Source: an uncultured Clostridia bacterium (GTDB lineage: Bacteria > Bacillota > Clostridia > UBA1381). Taken from it: DNA of 64,000 bases. Of the stretch, positions 54,356 through 63,729 are shown piece by piece. The stretch's first letter is position 1. Every line of letters begins with the position of its first letter. Both the position numbers and the translations under genes were made by a program. Location of the stretch: contig CAKSIJ010000005.1 in the NCBI GenBank assembly GCA_934462715.1, positions 62,001-126,000 on the forward strand, written 5' to 3'. The notes under the pieces were generated by a model. The model saw only the letters and a program-made list of their open reading frames with translations. It had not been told where the DNA came from and did not search any database.

Positions 54356-54377
54356 TCGGACTGCCGAAGCAGTCCGA
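54356..54377 (-). terminator. Terminator of the rhamnose isomerase gene
   Basis: On the minus strand TCGGACTGC-TTCG-GCAGTCCGA, a nine-pair stem with a stable UUCG loop, followed by TTTTGT. Confidence 0.85.
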
Positions 54378-54391
54378 TTAAAATGTGCAGT

Positions 54392-55651
54392 TTATCTTCT
54401 TGATAATACGTCCTTTTCATACTTTCTTACGCAGTCAAGCCATTCAAGACCGGGGTACTTATTATTCTTTTGGCAATAATAGTCCCAAACAGCGGCAACG
54501 GGCGAAGCCTTAAATTCCTGAACATAAGCAAGTCTTGCCGAAACATCACCGTCTTTTTCAAGCTTTTTCATCAGCTCAACCGGCTGCAAGAGAGCGGACA
54601 GGATTGCCTTTTTTGTATTTCTCATACCGATAACCCAAGCGGCGATTCTGTTTATAGAAGCGTCGAAGAAGTCGGTTGCGATAAAGGTATTGCCGAGCTT
54701 ATCCATTCTTACAAGCTCCTCCATGATCGCTCTTGTTTCGTCATCATATGCGACAACATGATCGGAATCCCAGCGAACGGGTCTTGAAACGTGGAGAAGT
54801 ACGTTGTCAGAGAAAGTATACACCGAGCTGAGCTTTGCCGAAACAACCTCGGTGGGGTGGAAGTGACCTGTATCGAGAGTCATGATAATATGGTCTGAAT
54901 TTTTCTTCATAACATATCCCATGCAAAATTCGTGCGAGCCTACCGTGTAGCTTTCGGCGCCGATACCGAATACCTTTGATTCAATACCGTCCATAACGCC
55001 CTTTACGTCCTTTGTTGCTTCAAATATTTGGTCATAGCTGTCCTTTAAGCGAAGCCTGGGGGAGAGAGAATCTACGGGAACCTCCTTGTCGCCGTCCGGA
55101 GTCCAGTGGTTGATTACGCAGGTTTTACCTGTTTCTTTATAAAAATATTCGCCTATTTTTCTTGAAGCGATACCATGCTCAATCCAGAATTTTCTTATGT
55201 CCTCATCGGCGCATGAAAGAGTACCGTTATTGCTCTTATCGTGTGAAAAATATGTAGGGTTAAAGTCAAGACCGATTCCTTTTTTCTTTGCCCATTCGAC
55301 CCAGTTTTTAAAATGTTCAGGCTTGATTTCATTTCTGTCGACAAAACTGTCCGATTCAAGATAGCTTGCGTGAAGATTAAGCTTTAATTCGCCGGGGATA
55401 TACTTCATGGCTTCCTCAATGTCGCTTCTTAATTCGTCAGCAGTTCTTGCCGCACCGGGATAATTTCCGGTTGCCTGTATTCCGCCGGTGAGCGCACCGT
55501 CCTTGTGTTCAAAGCCTTTAACGTCATCGCCCTGCCAGCAGTGCATTGACATCGGCGTTTTATCGCATATCTCTATTGCTTTTTCAACATCGATTCCGTA
55601 TTGTGCATAAAATTCCTTTGCAGCTTCAAAAGCCTTTTCGGTATTGTACAT
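54392..55651 (-). CDS. rhaA: L-rhamnose isomerase
   Basis: A 419-residue RhaA converting L-rhamnose to L-rhamnulose. The family features are MSMHCWQGDDVKGFE near the start, LNLHASY, LDFNPTYFSH, and the metal ligands in LDTGHFHPTE and the final D-x-D region. Length matches the family. No kinase (rhaB) or aldolase (rhaD) gene lies beside it, so the rest of the pathway is elsewhere. Its presence fits breakdown of rhamnose-containing pectin by the locus in the first half of the window. Confidence 0.96.
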   Translation of the reverse strand: MYNTEKAFEAAKEFYAQYGIDVEKAIEICDKTPMSMHCWQGDDVKGFEHKDGALTGGIQATGNYPGAARTADELRSDIEEAMKYIPGELKLNLHASYLESDSFVDRNEIKPEHFKNWVEWAKKKGIGLDFNPTYFSHDKSNNGTLSCADEDIRKFWIEHGIASRKIGEYFYKETGKTCVINHWTPDGDKEVPVDSLSPRLRLKDSYDQIFEATKDVKGVMDGIESKVFGIGAESYTVGSHEFCMGYVMKKNSDHIIMTLDTGHFHPTEVVSAKLSSVYTFSDNVLLHVSRPVRWDSDHVVAYDDETRAIMEELVRMDKLGNTFIATDFFDASINRIAAWVIGMRNTKKAILSALLQPVELMKKLEKDGDVSARLAYVQEFKASPVAAVWDYYCQKNNKYPGLEWLDCVRKYEKDVLSRR

Positions 55652-55828
55652 TTAATTCCTCCGTTCTGCCGCAGCGAGGGCGGCATAATTATATAGTTTT
55701 TGATTACACACAACCTTTAACGGGTTGTACTTAAATGAAATCTTATCATATTATAATGTTAAAATCAAGTATGAATTTGAAAATAAATGCAAAATAACAA
55801 AATCAGTCTACCTTTATGATAAAATAAT

Positions 55829-56992
55829 CTACTTTACGTCAATAAATTCCGTCGGGTCAAGCTGCTCGCCGTTGTATCTTATTTCAAAGTGACAGTGCGG
55901 CCCTGTGCTGTTTCCGGTACTGCCGACAAGAGCGATAGACTCACCCTTTTGAACGACATCGCCCTCGTTTACAAGGAAACCGCTGCAATGAGCATAGTAA
56001 GTAACATATCCGTTTCCATGGTCGATTTTTACCAATAAGCCGTATGAACCGCTTTCACCGACAAAGCTGACCGTACCGTTGTCCGACGCTTTGATTTGCG
56101 TGCCTGTCGGGGCGGCAAGGTCAATACCGCCGTGCAGCCTGCCCCAGCGCTGACCGTAGCCCGACGTAAAACGCCCGTTTATCGGAGCGTCAAAGCTGCC
56201 CGTGCCGTAGCCTGCCGGGGGTTCGAGAGTTCCTGTCAGAATTTTTTCGTTTATAGGCTCTGTAACGGTTTTTTCGCTTACCGTACGTCTTTCTGTTTCT
56301 TCACCGTTGATATAGGTTACTTCATCCTTTACAAGACTTTCTCCTGTTACTCCGTCCGTTACCGTTACAACGCTTCCCTTGTACATTGTATCGTCCTCTG
56401 TTTCAATTGTTTTAAAGGGAACGGCGGCTTTATATTCGGTCAGAACTGTTGTTTTGACATTCAGCAGCTTGTTTTCCGTCAGATAATTAAACGCTTCCTC
56501 GCGGCTCAATATTTTTGCTCTGCATACATATTTTTCTTCATATTCAAGCTTGTCTGTAAAATCTGTCTGTCCGTCATCTATTTTGTATAATGAAAGAATT
56601 TCGCCGAGAACCGAAACCATATCGTCATATTCGCTGAAGTTAACGGCTTCGCTGTCATTGATACTCAAAACTAATGCCCGGCTCATAAGCCCGGAGGTTT
56701 TCTTAATATTTTCCTTTAGCTCGTCCTCTGCGGTCAGGCTGTTTTTTGAGATTATTTTTTTTGTCAGCTTAAGCTCAGACTCTATATCCGAATTTATTCC
56801 GTATGTATCGGATATTTCCGAGTTTATTTCGTCTGTAATCTTGTCATAGCTGCCGCTGTCTGCAACTCTGCCTATAACCTGTCCTGCCGCCGTGATTTCA
56901 TATCCGCTGACAAATGCCGAAGAACCGAAGGTTATACCGAGTACTGCCAATGCAGTCATAATTCCTGCCGAAGCTGCTTTTTTCACTACCAT
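55829..56992 (-). CDS. Exported G5-domain M23 metallopeptidase
   Basis: A 387-residue cell-wall hydrolase. An N-terminal membrane/signal helix (residues 4-28) leads to a helical region, then a G5 domain (about 195-275) and a C-terminal M23 (LytM) domain (about 285-387) with the zinc ligands in HGGIDLAAPTG and HCHFEIR. It cuts peptidoglycan cross-bridges. I chose ATG 56992, nine bases after AAAGGA; ATG 57001 touches that site. The gap 55652-55828 upstream of rhaA shows nothing else. Confidence 0.9.
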   Translation of the reverse strand: MVVKKAASAGIMTALAVLGITFGSSAFVSGYEITAAGQVIGRVADSGSYDKITDEINSEISDTYGINSDIESELKLTKKIISKNSLTAEDELKENIKKTSGLMSRALVLSINDSEAVNFSEYDDMVSVLGEILSLYKIDDGQTDFTDKLEYEEKYVCRAKILSREEAFNYLTENKLLNVKTTVLTEYKAAVPFKTIETEDDTMYKGSVVTVTDGVTGESLVKDEVTYINGEETERRTVSEKTVTEPINEKILTGTLEPPAGYGTGSFDAPINGRFTSGYGQRWGRLHGGIDLAAPTGTQIKASDNGTVSFVGESGSYGLLVKIDHGNGYVTYYAHCSGFLVNEGDVVQKGESIALVGSTGNSTGPHCHFEIRYNGEQLDPTEFIDVK

Positions 56993-57135
56993 TTCTTTCA
57001 TTCCTTTCGTGTTGACACAATATCTCAATTTGAGCTGTGTTATTATATAATATATTCAATAAAACTCATTATATTACATAATTATTAAAAGAACATTAAG
57101 AAAGATAAGATATTGTAATAATTATATAAAAAAAT

Positions 57136-57162
57136 TCCGGAGCAGCTTTTTTCTGCTCCGGA
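57136..57162 (-). terminator. Terminator of the metal ATPase gene
   Basis: TCCGGAGCAG pairs perfectly with CTGCTCCGGA; on the minus strand ATTTTTTTAT follows. Confidence 0.9.
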
Positions 57163-57171
57163 TTAAATTTT

Positions 57172-59262
57172 TTATTCTTCTGTATTGTATTTCATTGCTC
57201 TGAGTGAATTGATTACGGCTATAATGCTTACGCCGACATCGCCGAACACCGCAAGCCACAGCCCCGCATAACCGAGTGCACCGAGAACCATAATCAAAAC
57301 CTTTATGCCAATAGAGAAAACAATGTTTTCCATTACGATTTTCATGGTACGCTTTGATATTTTTACCGACAGCGGTATTCTTGAAATGTCGTCCGAAAGG
57401 AGAACCATGTCAGACGCTTCAATTGCGGCATCCGAGCCGTTCAAGCCCATTGCTATACCGACATCGGAGCAGGAAATAACGGGTGCGTCATTGATACCGT
57501 CACCGGTGAACGCAACATTTCCCTGAGATTTGAACCCTTCGATTATCGAAACCTTATCCTGAGGAAGAAGTTCATAATGCACCTCGTCTATTCCGAGCGC
57601 TGAAGCCACTGCTTTTACCGAGTTCATCTTATCGCCCGAAAGAAGCGCCGGAGTGATTTTCATTTTTTTGAGTTCGTCAATTGCGTCCTTTGCTTCGGGC
57701 TTGATTCCGTCCGTAAATTCGGCATAACCTACATACTTTCCGTCAACGGCAAGATATGATACGGTAAATTTACTGTCGGCAGGGGAGAAGTCGATTCTGT
57801 TGTCACGCATTATTTTTTCGTTGCCGACCAGAACGCTTTTTCCGTCAATTTTCACGCTGATGCCTTTACCGCCTATTTCGGTATAGTCGCTTATTCTTGA
57901 AGCGTCAATATCTTTTCTGACAGCTTTTTTGTATTCATTCAGCAGTGCATCAGACAGAGGGTGCGTTGAGTAGTATTCGGCATAAGCAAGCGTTTCGAGC
58001 GCTTCTGCCTTTATGCCTTGGCAGCGGATTGCTTCAAGTCTGAACGAGCCGACAGTCAGAGTTCCTGTTTTATCAAATGCAACAATTTTTAATTTTGAAA
58101 GCTTTTCAATTGCAAGACTTCCTTTAATCAGCATACCGTATTTTGAAGCACAGCCGTTTGCGGAATAAAACGCAAGCGGAACCGATATTACAAGCGCACA
58201 CGGACAGGAAACAACCAGAAATACCAATGCGCGGTAACCCCAATCTCTGAAGCTTCCGCCGAAAATCAGGGTAGGAACAAGGAAAGTGAGCAGTGCCAAA
58301 AGTATTACTATCGGTGTATAGTATTTTGCAAATACGGTAATGAATTTTTCCGAGCTTGATTTATTCTTATCAATTTCATCAAGCATCTTGACTACCTTTG
58401 ATACGCCCGATTCGGAATACGGTTTTGTGATTTTTACCTTAATAAGAGAATCGCAGTTGATAGTTCCGCTGATAACTTCATCGCCTGTATTTACAAGGCT
58501 GTAATCCGATTCGCCTGTCATTGACGAGGTGTCAAGACGGGTTTTCCCCTCGATAACAACACCGTCCGACGGAATTTTCTCACCGGTTGAAACGGTAACA
58601 ATATCACCTGTTCTCAATTCCTCGGGCTTGATTTTCTTCGTGCCGGATTCGGTTACAAGATTTGCATATTCCGGCTTTACGTCAATAAGCTCTCTGATTG
58701 ACTTTTCGGATTTTTCGCTTGCGGTGCCACAGAAAAATTCTCCTATCTGATATAAAAGCATAACCGCACAGCCGTCCGCATAGTCACCGAGTGCAAAAGC
58801 GCCGAGAGAGGCTATTGTCATAAGGAAATGTTCCGAGAAAATTCCGTTTTTAAAAAGCGACTTTATTCCGTTGATTACAACATCATAGCCGAGAATTACA
58901 TATGCTGCGATAAAGAGCAATATGTTGTAGTCAAATTTGAATAAAAGACCTCCGATAAAAAGAACACTTCCGGCGATCAGCCTTGTTATGATAACCTTGC
59001 TGTCCTCCTCGTCATGCTTGTGGTCGTGACTGCAGCCGCAGCCGCAACCGTGTGAATGACCGTGTTCATGGTCATGTCCGCAGCAGGAATCATGATGATG
59101 CTCGTGCTCATGTTCATGCCCACAGCAGTGTTCGTGATGATGTGCATGCCCATGATCGAGGTGATGTTCGTGTTCATGTTCATGGTGTTCATGCGTGCGT
59201 TCATCATGCTCATGACATGAGCATGAATTTTCACAGCTGTTGTGCTTTTCATTCTCTTTCAT
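57172..59262 (-). CDS. Zn/Cd-type P1B ATPase with histidine-rich N-terminus
   Basis: A 696-residue heavy-metal exporter. The core motifs are the membrane SCPCALVIS (CPC), the phosphorylation site DKTGT (Asp397), the HP pair in STHPLSDAL and GDGINDAP. Instead of a normal metal-binding HMA domain, residues 8-85 consist of dozens of His, Cys, Glu and Asp in HEHEH and CCGH groups, a metal sponge as in zinc transporters. It probably exports zinc or cadmium. I start at ATG 59262 with AAAGGG upstream; the frame is open from 59301. Confidence 0.92.
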   Translation of the reverse strand: MKENEKHNSCENSCSCHEHDERTHEHHEHEHEHHLDHGHAHHHEHCCGHEHEHEHHHDSCCGHDHEHGHSHGCGCGCSHDHKHDEEDSKVIITRLIAGSVLFIGGLLFKFDYNILLFIAAYVILGYDVVINGIKSLFKNGIFSEHFLMTIASLGAFALGDYADGCAVMLLYQIGEFFCGTASEKSEKSIRELIDVKPEYANLVTESGTKKIKPEELRTGDIVTVSTGEKIPSDGVVIEGKTRLDTSSMTGESDYSLVNTGDEVISGTINCDSLIKVKITKPYSESGVSKVVKMLDEIDKNKSSSEKFITVFAKYYTPIVILLALLTFLVPTLIFGGSFRDWGYRALVFLVVSCPCALVISVPLAFYSANGCASKYGMLIKGSLAIEKLSKLKIVAFDKTGTLTVGSFRLEAIRCQGIKAEALETLAYAEYYSTHPLSDALLNEYKKAVRKDIDASRISDYTEIGGKGISVKIDGKSVLVGNEKIMRDNRIDFSPADSKFTVSYLAVDGKYVGYAEFTDGIKPEAKDAIDELKKMKITPALLSGDKMNSVKAVASALGIDEVHYELLPQDKVSIIEGFKSQGNVAFTGDGINDAPVISCSDVGIAMGLNGSDAAIEASDMVLLSDDISRIPLSVKISKRTMKIVMENIVFSIGIKVLIMVLGALGYAGLWLAVFGDVGVSIIAVINSLRAMKYNTEE

Positions 59263-59391
59263 ATCAATCCGCCCTTTCAATACAATTGAATAATTGTTCA
59301 TATGTTCATTATATATTATATTTTTCTGTTTGTCAATAGTATTTGTAAAATTTTTATGATTTTATGTTTTATACAATTTTTAACTGCCGCA

Positions 59392-59433
59392 AGCAAAAAA
59401 ACAGGAGATATGTACCAATCGGCACATATCTCC
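59392..59433 (-). terminator. Terminator after the tiny Cys-rich protein gene
   Basis: GGAGATATGT pairs with ACATATCTCC, with CC/GG inside; on the minus strand TGTTTTTTTG follows. Confidence 0.85.
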
Positions 59434-59504
59434 AGTAAGGGAATATTTCCCGGGCAATTATGAAATTACCCGATTTAATTATCCTGGGATTCTAAGTATT
59501 TTGA

Positions 59505-59609
59505 TTAGTCGTTGCACATACAAGTAATAATTACGATGATAATTAACACCCAAAGAATCATGTTAAAATCAAAGTTAGCGCAGCCGTTGCCGCATCCGCA
59601 GTCACCCAT
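59505..59609 (-). CDS. Tiny Cys-rich single-helix membrane protein (34 residues)
   Basis: ATG at 59609 has a perfect AGGAGG eight bases upstream, and the 34-codon frame ends in TAA with its own terminator beyond. The product begins with a Cys/Gly turn (MGDCGCGNGC), continues with one membrane helix (MILWVLIIIVIIT) and ends CMCND. The layout recalls the small YjcZ-type spore proteins and other short membrane peptides of Firmicutes, but there is no clear match. The complete gene signals make it likely to be real. Confidence 0.7.
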   Translation of the reverse strand: MGDCGCGNGCANFDFNMILWVLIIIVIITCMCND

Positions 59610-59706
59610 TGAAAAGTCCTCCTTTCAGATAAGCTTAACAGACTTTGTTGTTTTCTGCCTGTTGTAATACTATATTATGAACAGAAAAGAAATTTTGCAG
59701 CTTGTC

Positions 59707-59735
59707 TTGATATTTTTATTTTTTTGTAGTATAAT
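59707..59735 (+). promoter_or_regulatory. Promoter of the DUF896 gene
   Basis: TTGATA (59707-59712) and TATAAT (59730-59735) with a 17-base spacer. Confidence 0.85.
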
Positions 59736-59820
59736 ATATTGTGGTTTATAGTGTAAAATGAAATGCTTGTCATTCGGATTACATATTATTGAAATTTGTG
59801 ACGGAAGCGGAGAGATCGTA

Positions 59821-60000
59821 TTGGAAAAAGAAAAGATTGACAGAATAAGCGAGTTGTCGAGAAAATCACGCTCGGTCGGACTTACGGAGGCAGAGCTTTT
59901 AGAGCAAAAAGAACTTCGAGAGGAATACCTCGCAGCAATCAGAAAAAATTTCAGAGCACAGCTTGAAAATATTGAATTTGTTGACGGTAAGAAATCTTGA
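59821..60000 (+). CDS. DUF896 family small protein (YnzC-like)
   Basis: A 59-residue helical-hairpin protein: KIDRISELSRKSRS, GLTEAELLEQKELREEYL and IRKNFRAQLENI are the DUF896 signature. B. subtilis YnzC, of the SOS operon, has this fold; the function is not known. The start is a TTG at 59821 with GCGGAGAG upstream. An ATG at 59758 in the same frame would add 21 unlikely residues. Confidence 0.85.
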   Translation: MEKEKIDRISELSRKSRSVGLTEAELLEQKELREEYLAAIRKNFRAQLENIEFVDGKKS

Positions 60001-60021
60001 TAATCTGAGGATAATAGCTTT

Positions 60022-61071
60022 ATGAGGATTGATGAAATAGATAAAAATTTTTCGGTCAATAACAATATTGATAGAGAAAATATAACATTTTTAAATGTAA
60101 AAGAAAAGCCGTTAGATATATATGGTGCGTATGATTATTTTAACCGTTTGCCGAAAGAGGTTGCCGAAAATATAAACGAGGGCGTTGCGGTATTTTCAAA
60201 ATGTACGGCAGGTGTAAGAGTGCGTTTTTCCACCGATTCGCCGTATATTGCTATAGCTGCAAAAATTCCGTCTGACTGCGAGCACGTCCGAATACCGCTC
60301 ACTTGTACATCGGGATTTGATATGTACGAATATAAAAACGGTGATTATAAATACTTAAAAACCTTTGAGCCTGCCGGTACGGGCTGTGAAAGAGTTTCGG
60401 GAGTTTATGATTTTCATTCCGGCGGAATACATGATGTTATCATAAATTTTCCGGTTTTTAACGGAGTTGACGAGCTTTATATCGGGATAAAGGACAAAAG
60501 TAAGCTGCTGCACGGCAGTGAATATAAAATCAAAAAGCCTGTTGTGTATTACGGCTCGTCCATAACGCATGGAGCTTGTGCGTCACGCCCCGGGACGATA
60601 TATGAATCGATACTTTCAAGACGGTTCGATTCGGATTTTTTAAATCTCGGATTTTCGGGGAGCGCATTGGGAGAGGAAACAGCAGCAGAATATATTTCAA
60701 AGCTTGATATGTCAATATTTGTACTTGATTACGACCACAATGCGCCAAATGCGGAGTATTTAAAAAATACCCACGAAAGGTTTTTTAAAACGGTCCGTGC
60801 GAAAAATCCCAACTTGCCGATTGTAATACTTTCAATGCCGTTTACGGAATGTGTATACGATTCTGAAGAAAGAAGAAAAATAATTAAGGCTACATATGAA
60901 AATGCGGTAAAAAACGGTGATAAAAACGTTTGGTTTATCGATACTTCGGAGGCTGTGAAGAAGCTCGGCGGAGAAAACGGAACGGTGGACGGCTGTCACC
61001 CGAACGATTTGGGATTCTGGTGTATCGCGGAAAAAATCGGAGAGGTTTTTTCCGAAATATTAAAAGCATGA
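60022..61071 (+). CDS. SGNH/GDSL-family esterase, two-domain (paralogue)
   Basis: A 349-residue enzyme with the same plan as the esterase at 443-1435: a beta-rich N-terminal domain (residues 20-165) and an SGNH domain with Ser180 in YGSSITHG and Asp323/His326 in DGCHPND. It has no signal peptide. It sits outside the carbohydrate locus, 21 bases after the DUF896 gene. It may remove acyl groups from oligosaccharides; substrate not known. Confidence 0.85.
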   Translation: MRIDEIDKNFSVNNNIDRENITFLNVKEKPLDIYGAYDYFNRLPKEVAENINEGVAVFSKCTAGVRVRFSTDSPYIAIAAKIPSDCEHVRIPLTCTSGFDMYEYKNGDYKYLKTFEPAGTGCERVSGVYDFHSGGIHDVIINFPVFNGVDELYIGIKDKSKLLHGSEYKIKKPVVYYGSSITHGACASRPGTIYESILSRRFDSDFLNLGFSGSALGEETAAEYISKLDMSIFVLDYDHNAPNAEYLKNTHERFFKTVRAKNPNLPIVILSMPFTECVYDSEERRKIIKATYENAVKNGDKNVWFIDTSEAVKKLGGENGTVDGCHPNDLGFWCIAEKIGEVFSEILKA

Positions 61072-61128
61072 TGATAGAAAATATTAACGGTAAAATAATT
61101 ATATAAATTAACAAAGGAGTTTTAAGAA

Positions 61129-61971
61129 ATGTTAAAATTTGTAATAATAGGAATAGTTTTATATCTTGCATTCAGCGTCAACACGATTGCGGGCGTGGTT
61201 GCTTCGCTTTTGGCGATTGGATTTATTCTGTACTGGAACATACCGTTTTTCTATGCAAGAAACGGCAGCAAGGCATTCAATGAAAATGATTTTGAAAAAG
61301 CGCTTGCGGAGTACGAAAAGGCATATAAAACAGGCAGGGCGAGTGCGGACACAATACTTACATACGGAATATTGCTTTTGAGAAACGGAAAGCCGCAGGA
61401 AGCGGTAACGATTTTCAATCTTGTTATAATGAACACGAAAAACAAGGATGACTACAAGAAAAAAGCAAAGCAATACCGTGCCTTGGCATATTATAAGCTC
61501 GGAAATGCCGATGACGCTCTTGACGAAGCGGAGGAAGTATTTGACAAGTACAGAAACACTGTAAGCTACGGTCTTTTGGGCTATTTAAAAATTGTCACAA
61601 AAGCTGCTGCGGACGAAATATTCGCTTTCTGCAAAGAGGGGTATGAATATAACAGCGACGACAGGGATATATGTGATAACTTTGCATATGCTTGTATCAG
61701 AACGGGCAGATTTGACCAGGCAAAGAAAATAATAGCAAAGATGCTTGAAAAATTTCCGACCTTTACCGAAGCATATTATCACGGTGCAATGGCATATTTC
61801 ATGACAGGTGATTACAAGACGGCGGTTGATTTGCTCGATCAGATTGAGGATAAGTGTATAAGAACATATCTGACAACAATAAGTGAGGACGATATTGAAG
61901 ATCTCAGAACCGAAATAATGACAAGAGCGCAGGCGCAGAGTGCCGCAAAGGACGGATCGGACAATGATTAA
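61129..61971 (+). CDS. Membrane-anchored TPR protein
   Basis: A 280-residue protein: two N-terminal membrane helices (about residues 2-38) then about five tetratricopeptide repeats (A-F-N-E-N-D-F-E-K-A-L pattern) forming a cytoplasmic superhelix, and an acidic end. It probably serves as a protein-protein scaffold. AAAGGAG precedes the ATG. Its stop overlaps the start of the next gene by eight bases. Confidence 0.8.
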   Translation: MLKFVIIGIVLYLAFSVNTIAGVVASLLAIGFILYWNIPFFYARNGSKAFNENDFEKALAEYEKAYKTGRASADTILTYGILLLRNGKPQEAVTIFNLVIMNTKNKDDYKKKAKQYRALAYYKLGNADDALDEAEEVFDKYRNTVSYGLLGYLKIVTKAAADEIFAFCKEGYEYNSDDRDICDNFAYACIRTGRFDQAKKIIAKMLEKFPTFTEAYYHGAMAYFMTGDYKTAVDLLDQIEDKCIRTYLTTISEDDIEDLRTEIMTRAQAQSAAKDGSDND

Positions 61972-62422
61972 ATTTAAAATTATAAAAGGCACAGACGGAA
62001 GTACAGCCTGCCGAGATTTCAGAAAGGCAATCCTTTCCGATGAATGTAGGCTTTTGGACGAGCCTGACGGAAATGACGAAAAAGCATTTCACATAATCGG
62101 TGTTGAAAACGGTGAGATTATATGCTGCGGTCGGCTTTACAAAACAGGCGACTATGTTTATTGCATAGACAAAACAGCCGTCAGAGCCTGTGACAGAAAG
62201 CAGTATGTCGGAGATACCGTAATACGCGCTTTGGAGGACAGGGCAGTGTCCGAAATGGGAGCGATAATAATGACGAGCGTTCCGCAAAATGCATGGCAGT
62301 TTTTTGAGCATGAGGGTTATCTGCCCGTCGGAGAAGAATACACGGAAAACGGAATTTTATATAAAACAATGAAACGTGATCTGACTAAAATCAGAGGCTG
62401 CCGGGGAGGTCAAAAGAAATGA
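61964..62422 (+). CDS. GNAT family N-acetyltransferase
   Basis: A 152-residue acetyltransferase-like protein with the CoA-binding loop around RKQYVGDTVIRAL and the end segment FFEHEGYLPVGEEY typical of YjcF/ElaA-type GNATs. Substrate unknown. Translation is coupled to both neighbours: ATG 61964 overlaps the TPR stop and its own stop overlaps rarA by four bases. Confidence 0.8.
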   Translation: MIKFKIIKGTDGSTACRDFRKAILSDECRLLDEPDGNDEKAFHIIGVENGEIICCGRLYKTGDYVYCIDKTAVRACDRKQYVGDTVIRALEDRAVSEMGAIIMTSVPQNAWQFFEHEGYLPVGEEYTENGILYKTMKRDLTKIRGCRGGQKK

Positions 62423-63696
62423 TTGCACCGCTTGCTGACAGAATGAGACCCAAAGAGCTGGACGAGTGTATCGGTCAGAAGCATTTGATCGGTAAGGGAA
62501 AGCTTTTAAGAAAGATAATAGAATCGGGACAGATTCCAAATATGATTTTTTACGGTCCGAGCGGTATAGGAAAAACAACTATAGCAAACATAATTGCGTC
62601 AAAAACCGGGAAAAGCCTTTATAAACTGAATGCAACAACGGCTTCGGTTTCGGATATTAAGGATATTATATCCTCGCTCGGCAGCTTTACTGACCGTGAC
62701 GGAGTTTTGCTGTATCTTGACGAAATACAGCATTTCAACAAAAAGCAGCAGCAAACCTTGCTTGAATACATGGAAAACGGTAAAATTACGCTTATAGCAA
62801 GTACAACGGAAAATCCGTATTTTTACATATACAATGCGGTTTTATCGCGTGCGGTGGTATTTCAGTTTTTGCCTGTTGACGAAACGGATATTGCGGACGG
62901 TCTTAGAAGATGCATATCAAAGATGGAGCAGGAGGAATACAAAAACTATAAGCTGATTGCCGATGATGATGCGATAATGCATCTGGCGAAAATGTCGGGC
63001 GGAGATGTGCGCAAGGCGATCAATTCACTTGAAGTGTGTGCGCTCGGAGCTGTTCCGGACAGTGAGGGAAATCTGCATATTACTCTTGATATTGCGGAAC
63101 AGGCAACACAAAGAAAAGCGATGCGCTATGACCGAGACGGCGACAGCCACTATGATATTTTGAGCGCATTTCAAAAATCTATCAGAGGAAGCGACCCGGA
63201 TGCGGCGGTTCATTATCTTGCAAGACTTTTGAGCGCGGGGGATATTCAGAGTGCGTGCAGACGTCTTTTGGTTATCGCCTCGGAGGATATAGGCTTAGCT
63301 TATCCTATGGCGGCGGCGGTCACAAAAGCGTGCGTTGACAGCGCATTGCAGCTTGGCTTGCCCGAAGCGCAGCTTCCGTTATCAGAAGCGGTTATTTTGC
63401 TTGCGACAGCGCCAAAATCAAATTCTTCGGCGATGGCAATATGGAATGCAATGGCGGATATTGAAAAATCGGACAGCGGAGAAATCCCGGTTCATCTTAA
63501 AGACGCACATTACGGCGGTGCGGAAAAGCTCGGACACGGAACGGAATACAAATATCCGCACGATTATGATAGTCATTATGTGAAGCAGCAGTATTTACCC
63601 GATAAGCTTAAAAACAAAAAATATTACAGCTTCGGGGATAACAAAACCGAGCAGACGGTCAGACAATATTGGGATAAAATTAAAAATAATAAATAA
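62419..63696 (+). CDS. rarA: Replication-associated recombination protein A (RarA/MgsA AAA ATPase)
   Basis: A 425-residue clamp-loader-like ATPase. The opening PLADRMRPKELDECIGQ is diagnostic; Walker A is GPSGIGKTT, Walker B LYLDEIQHFNKKQQ, sensor 1 ASTTENP, and the C-terminal tetramerisation part contains DGDSHYDILSAFQKSIRGSD and KDAHYGG. It acts at stalled replication forks. ATGA overlap with the GNAT gene. Confidence 0.96.
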   Translation: MIAPLADRMRPKELDECIGQKHLIGKGKLLRKIIESGQIPNMIFYGPSGIGKTTIANIIASKTGKSLYKLNATTASVSDIKDIISSLGSFTDRDGVLLYLDEIQHFNKKQQQTLLEYMENGKITLIASTTENPYFYIYNAVLSRAVVFQFLPVDETDIADGLRRCISKMEQEEYKNYKLIADDDAIMHLAKMSGGDVRKAINSLEVCALGAVPDSEGNLHITLDIAEQATQRKAMRYDRDGDSHYDILSAFQKSIRGSDPDAAVHYLARLLSAGDIQSACRRLLVIASEDIGLAYPMAAAVTKACVDSALQLGLPEAQLPLSEAVILLATAPKSNSSAMAIWNAMADIEKSDSGEIPVHLKDAHYGGAEKLGHGTEYKYPHDYDSHYVKQQYLPDKLKNKKYYSFGDNKTEQTVRQYWDKIKNNK

Positions 63697-63729
63697 GCCA
63701 AATCCATAAACGGCGGAACGGAGAATGAA

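Noticed and set aside
59052..59339. Plus-strand His/Val/Asp-rich frame
   Set aside because: It is opposite the His-rich start of the metal ATPase; repetitive codons leave both strands open.
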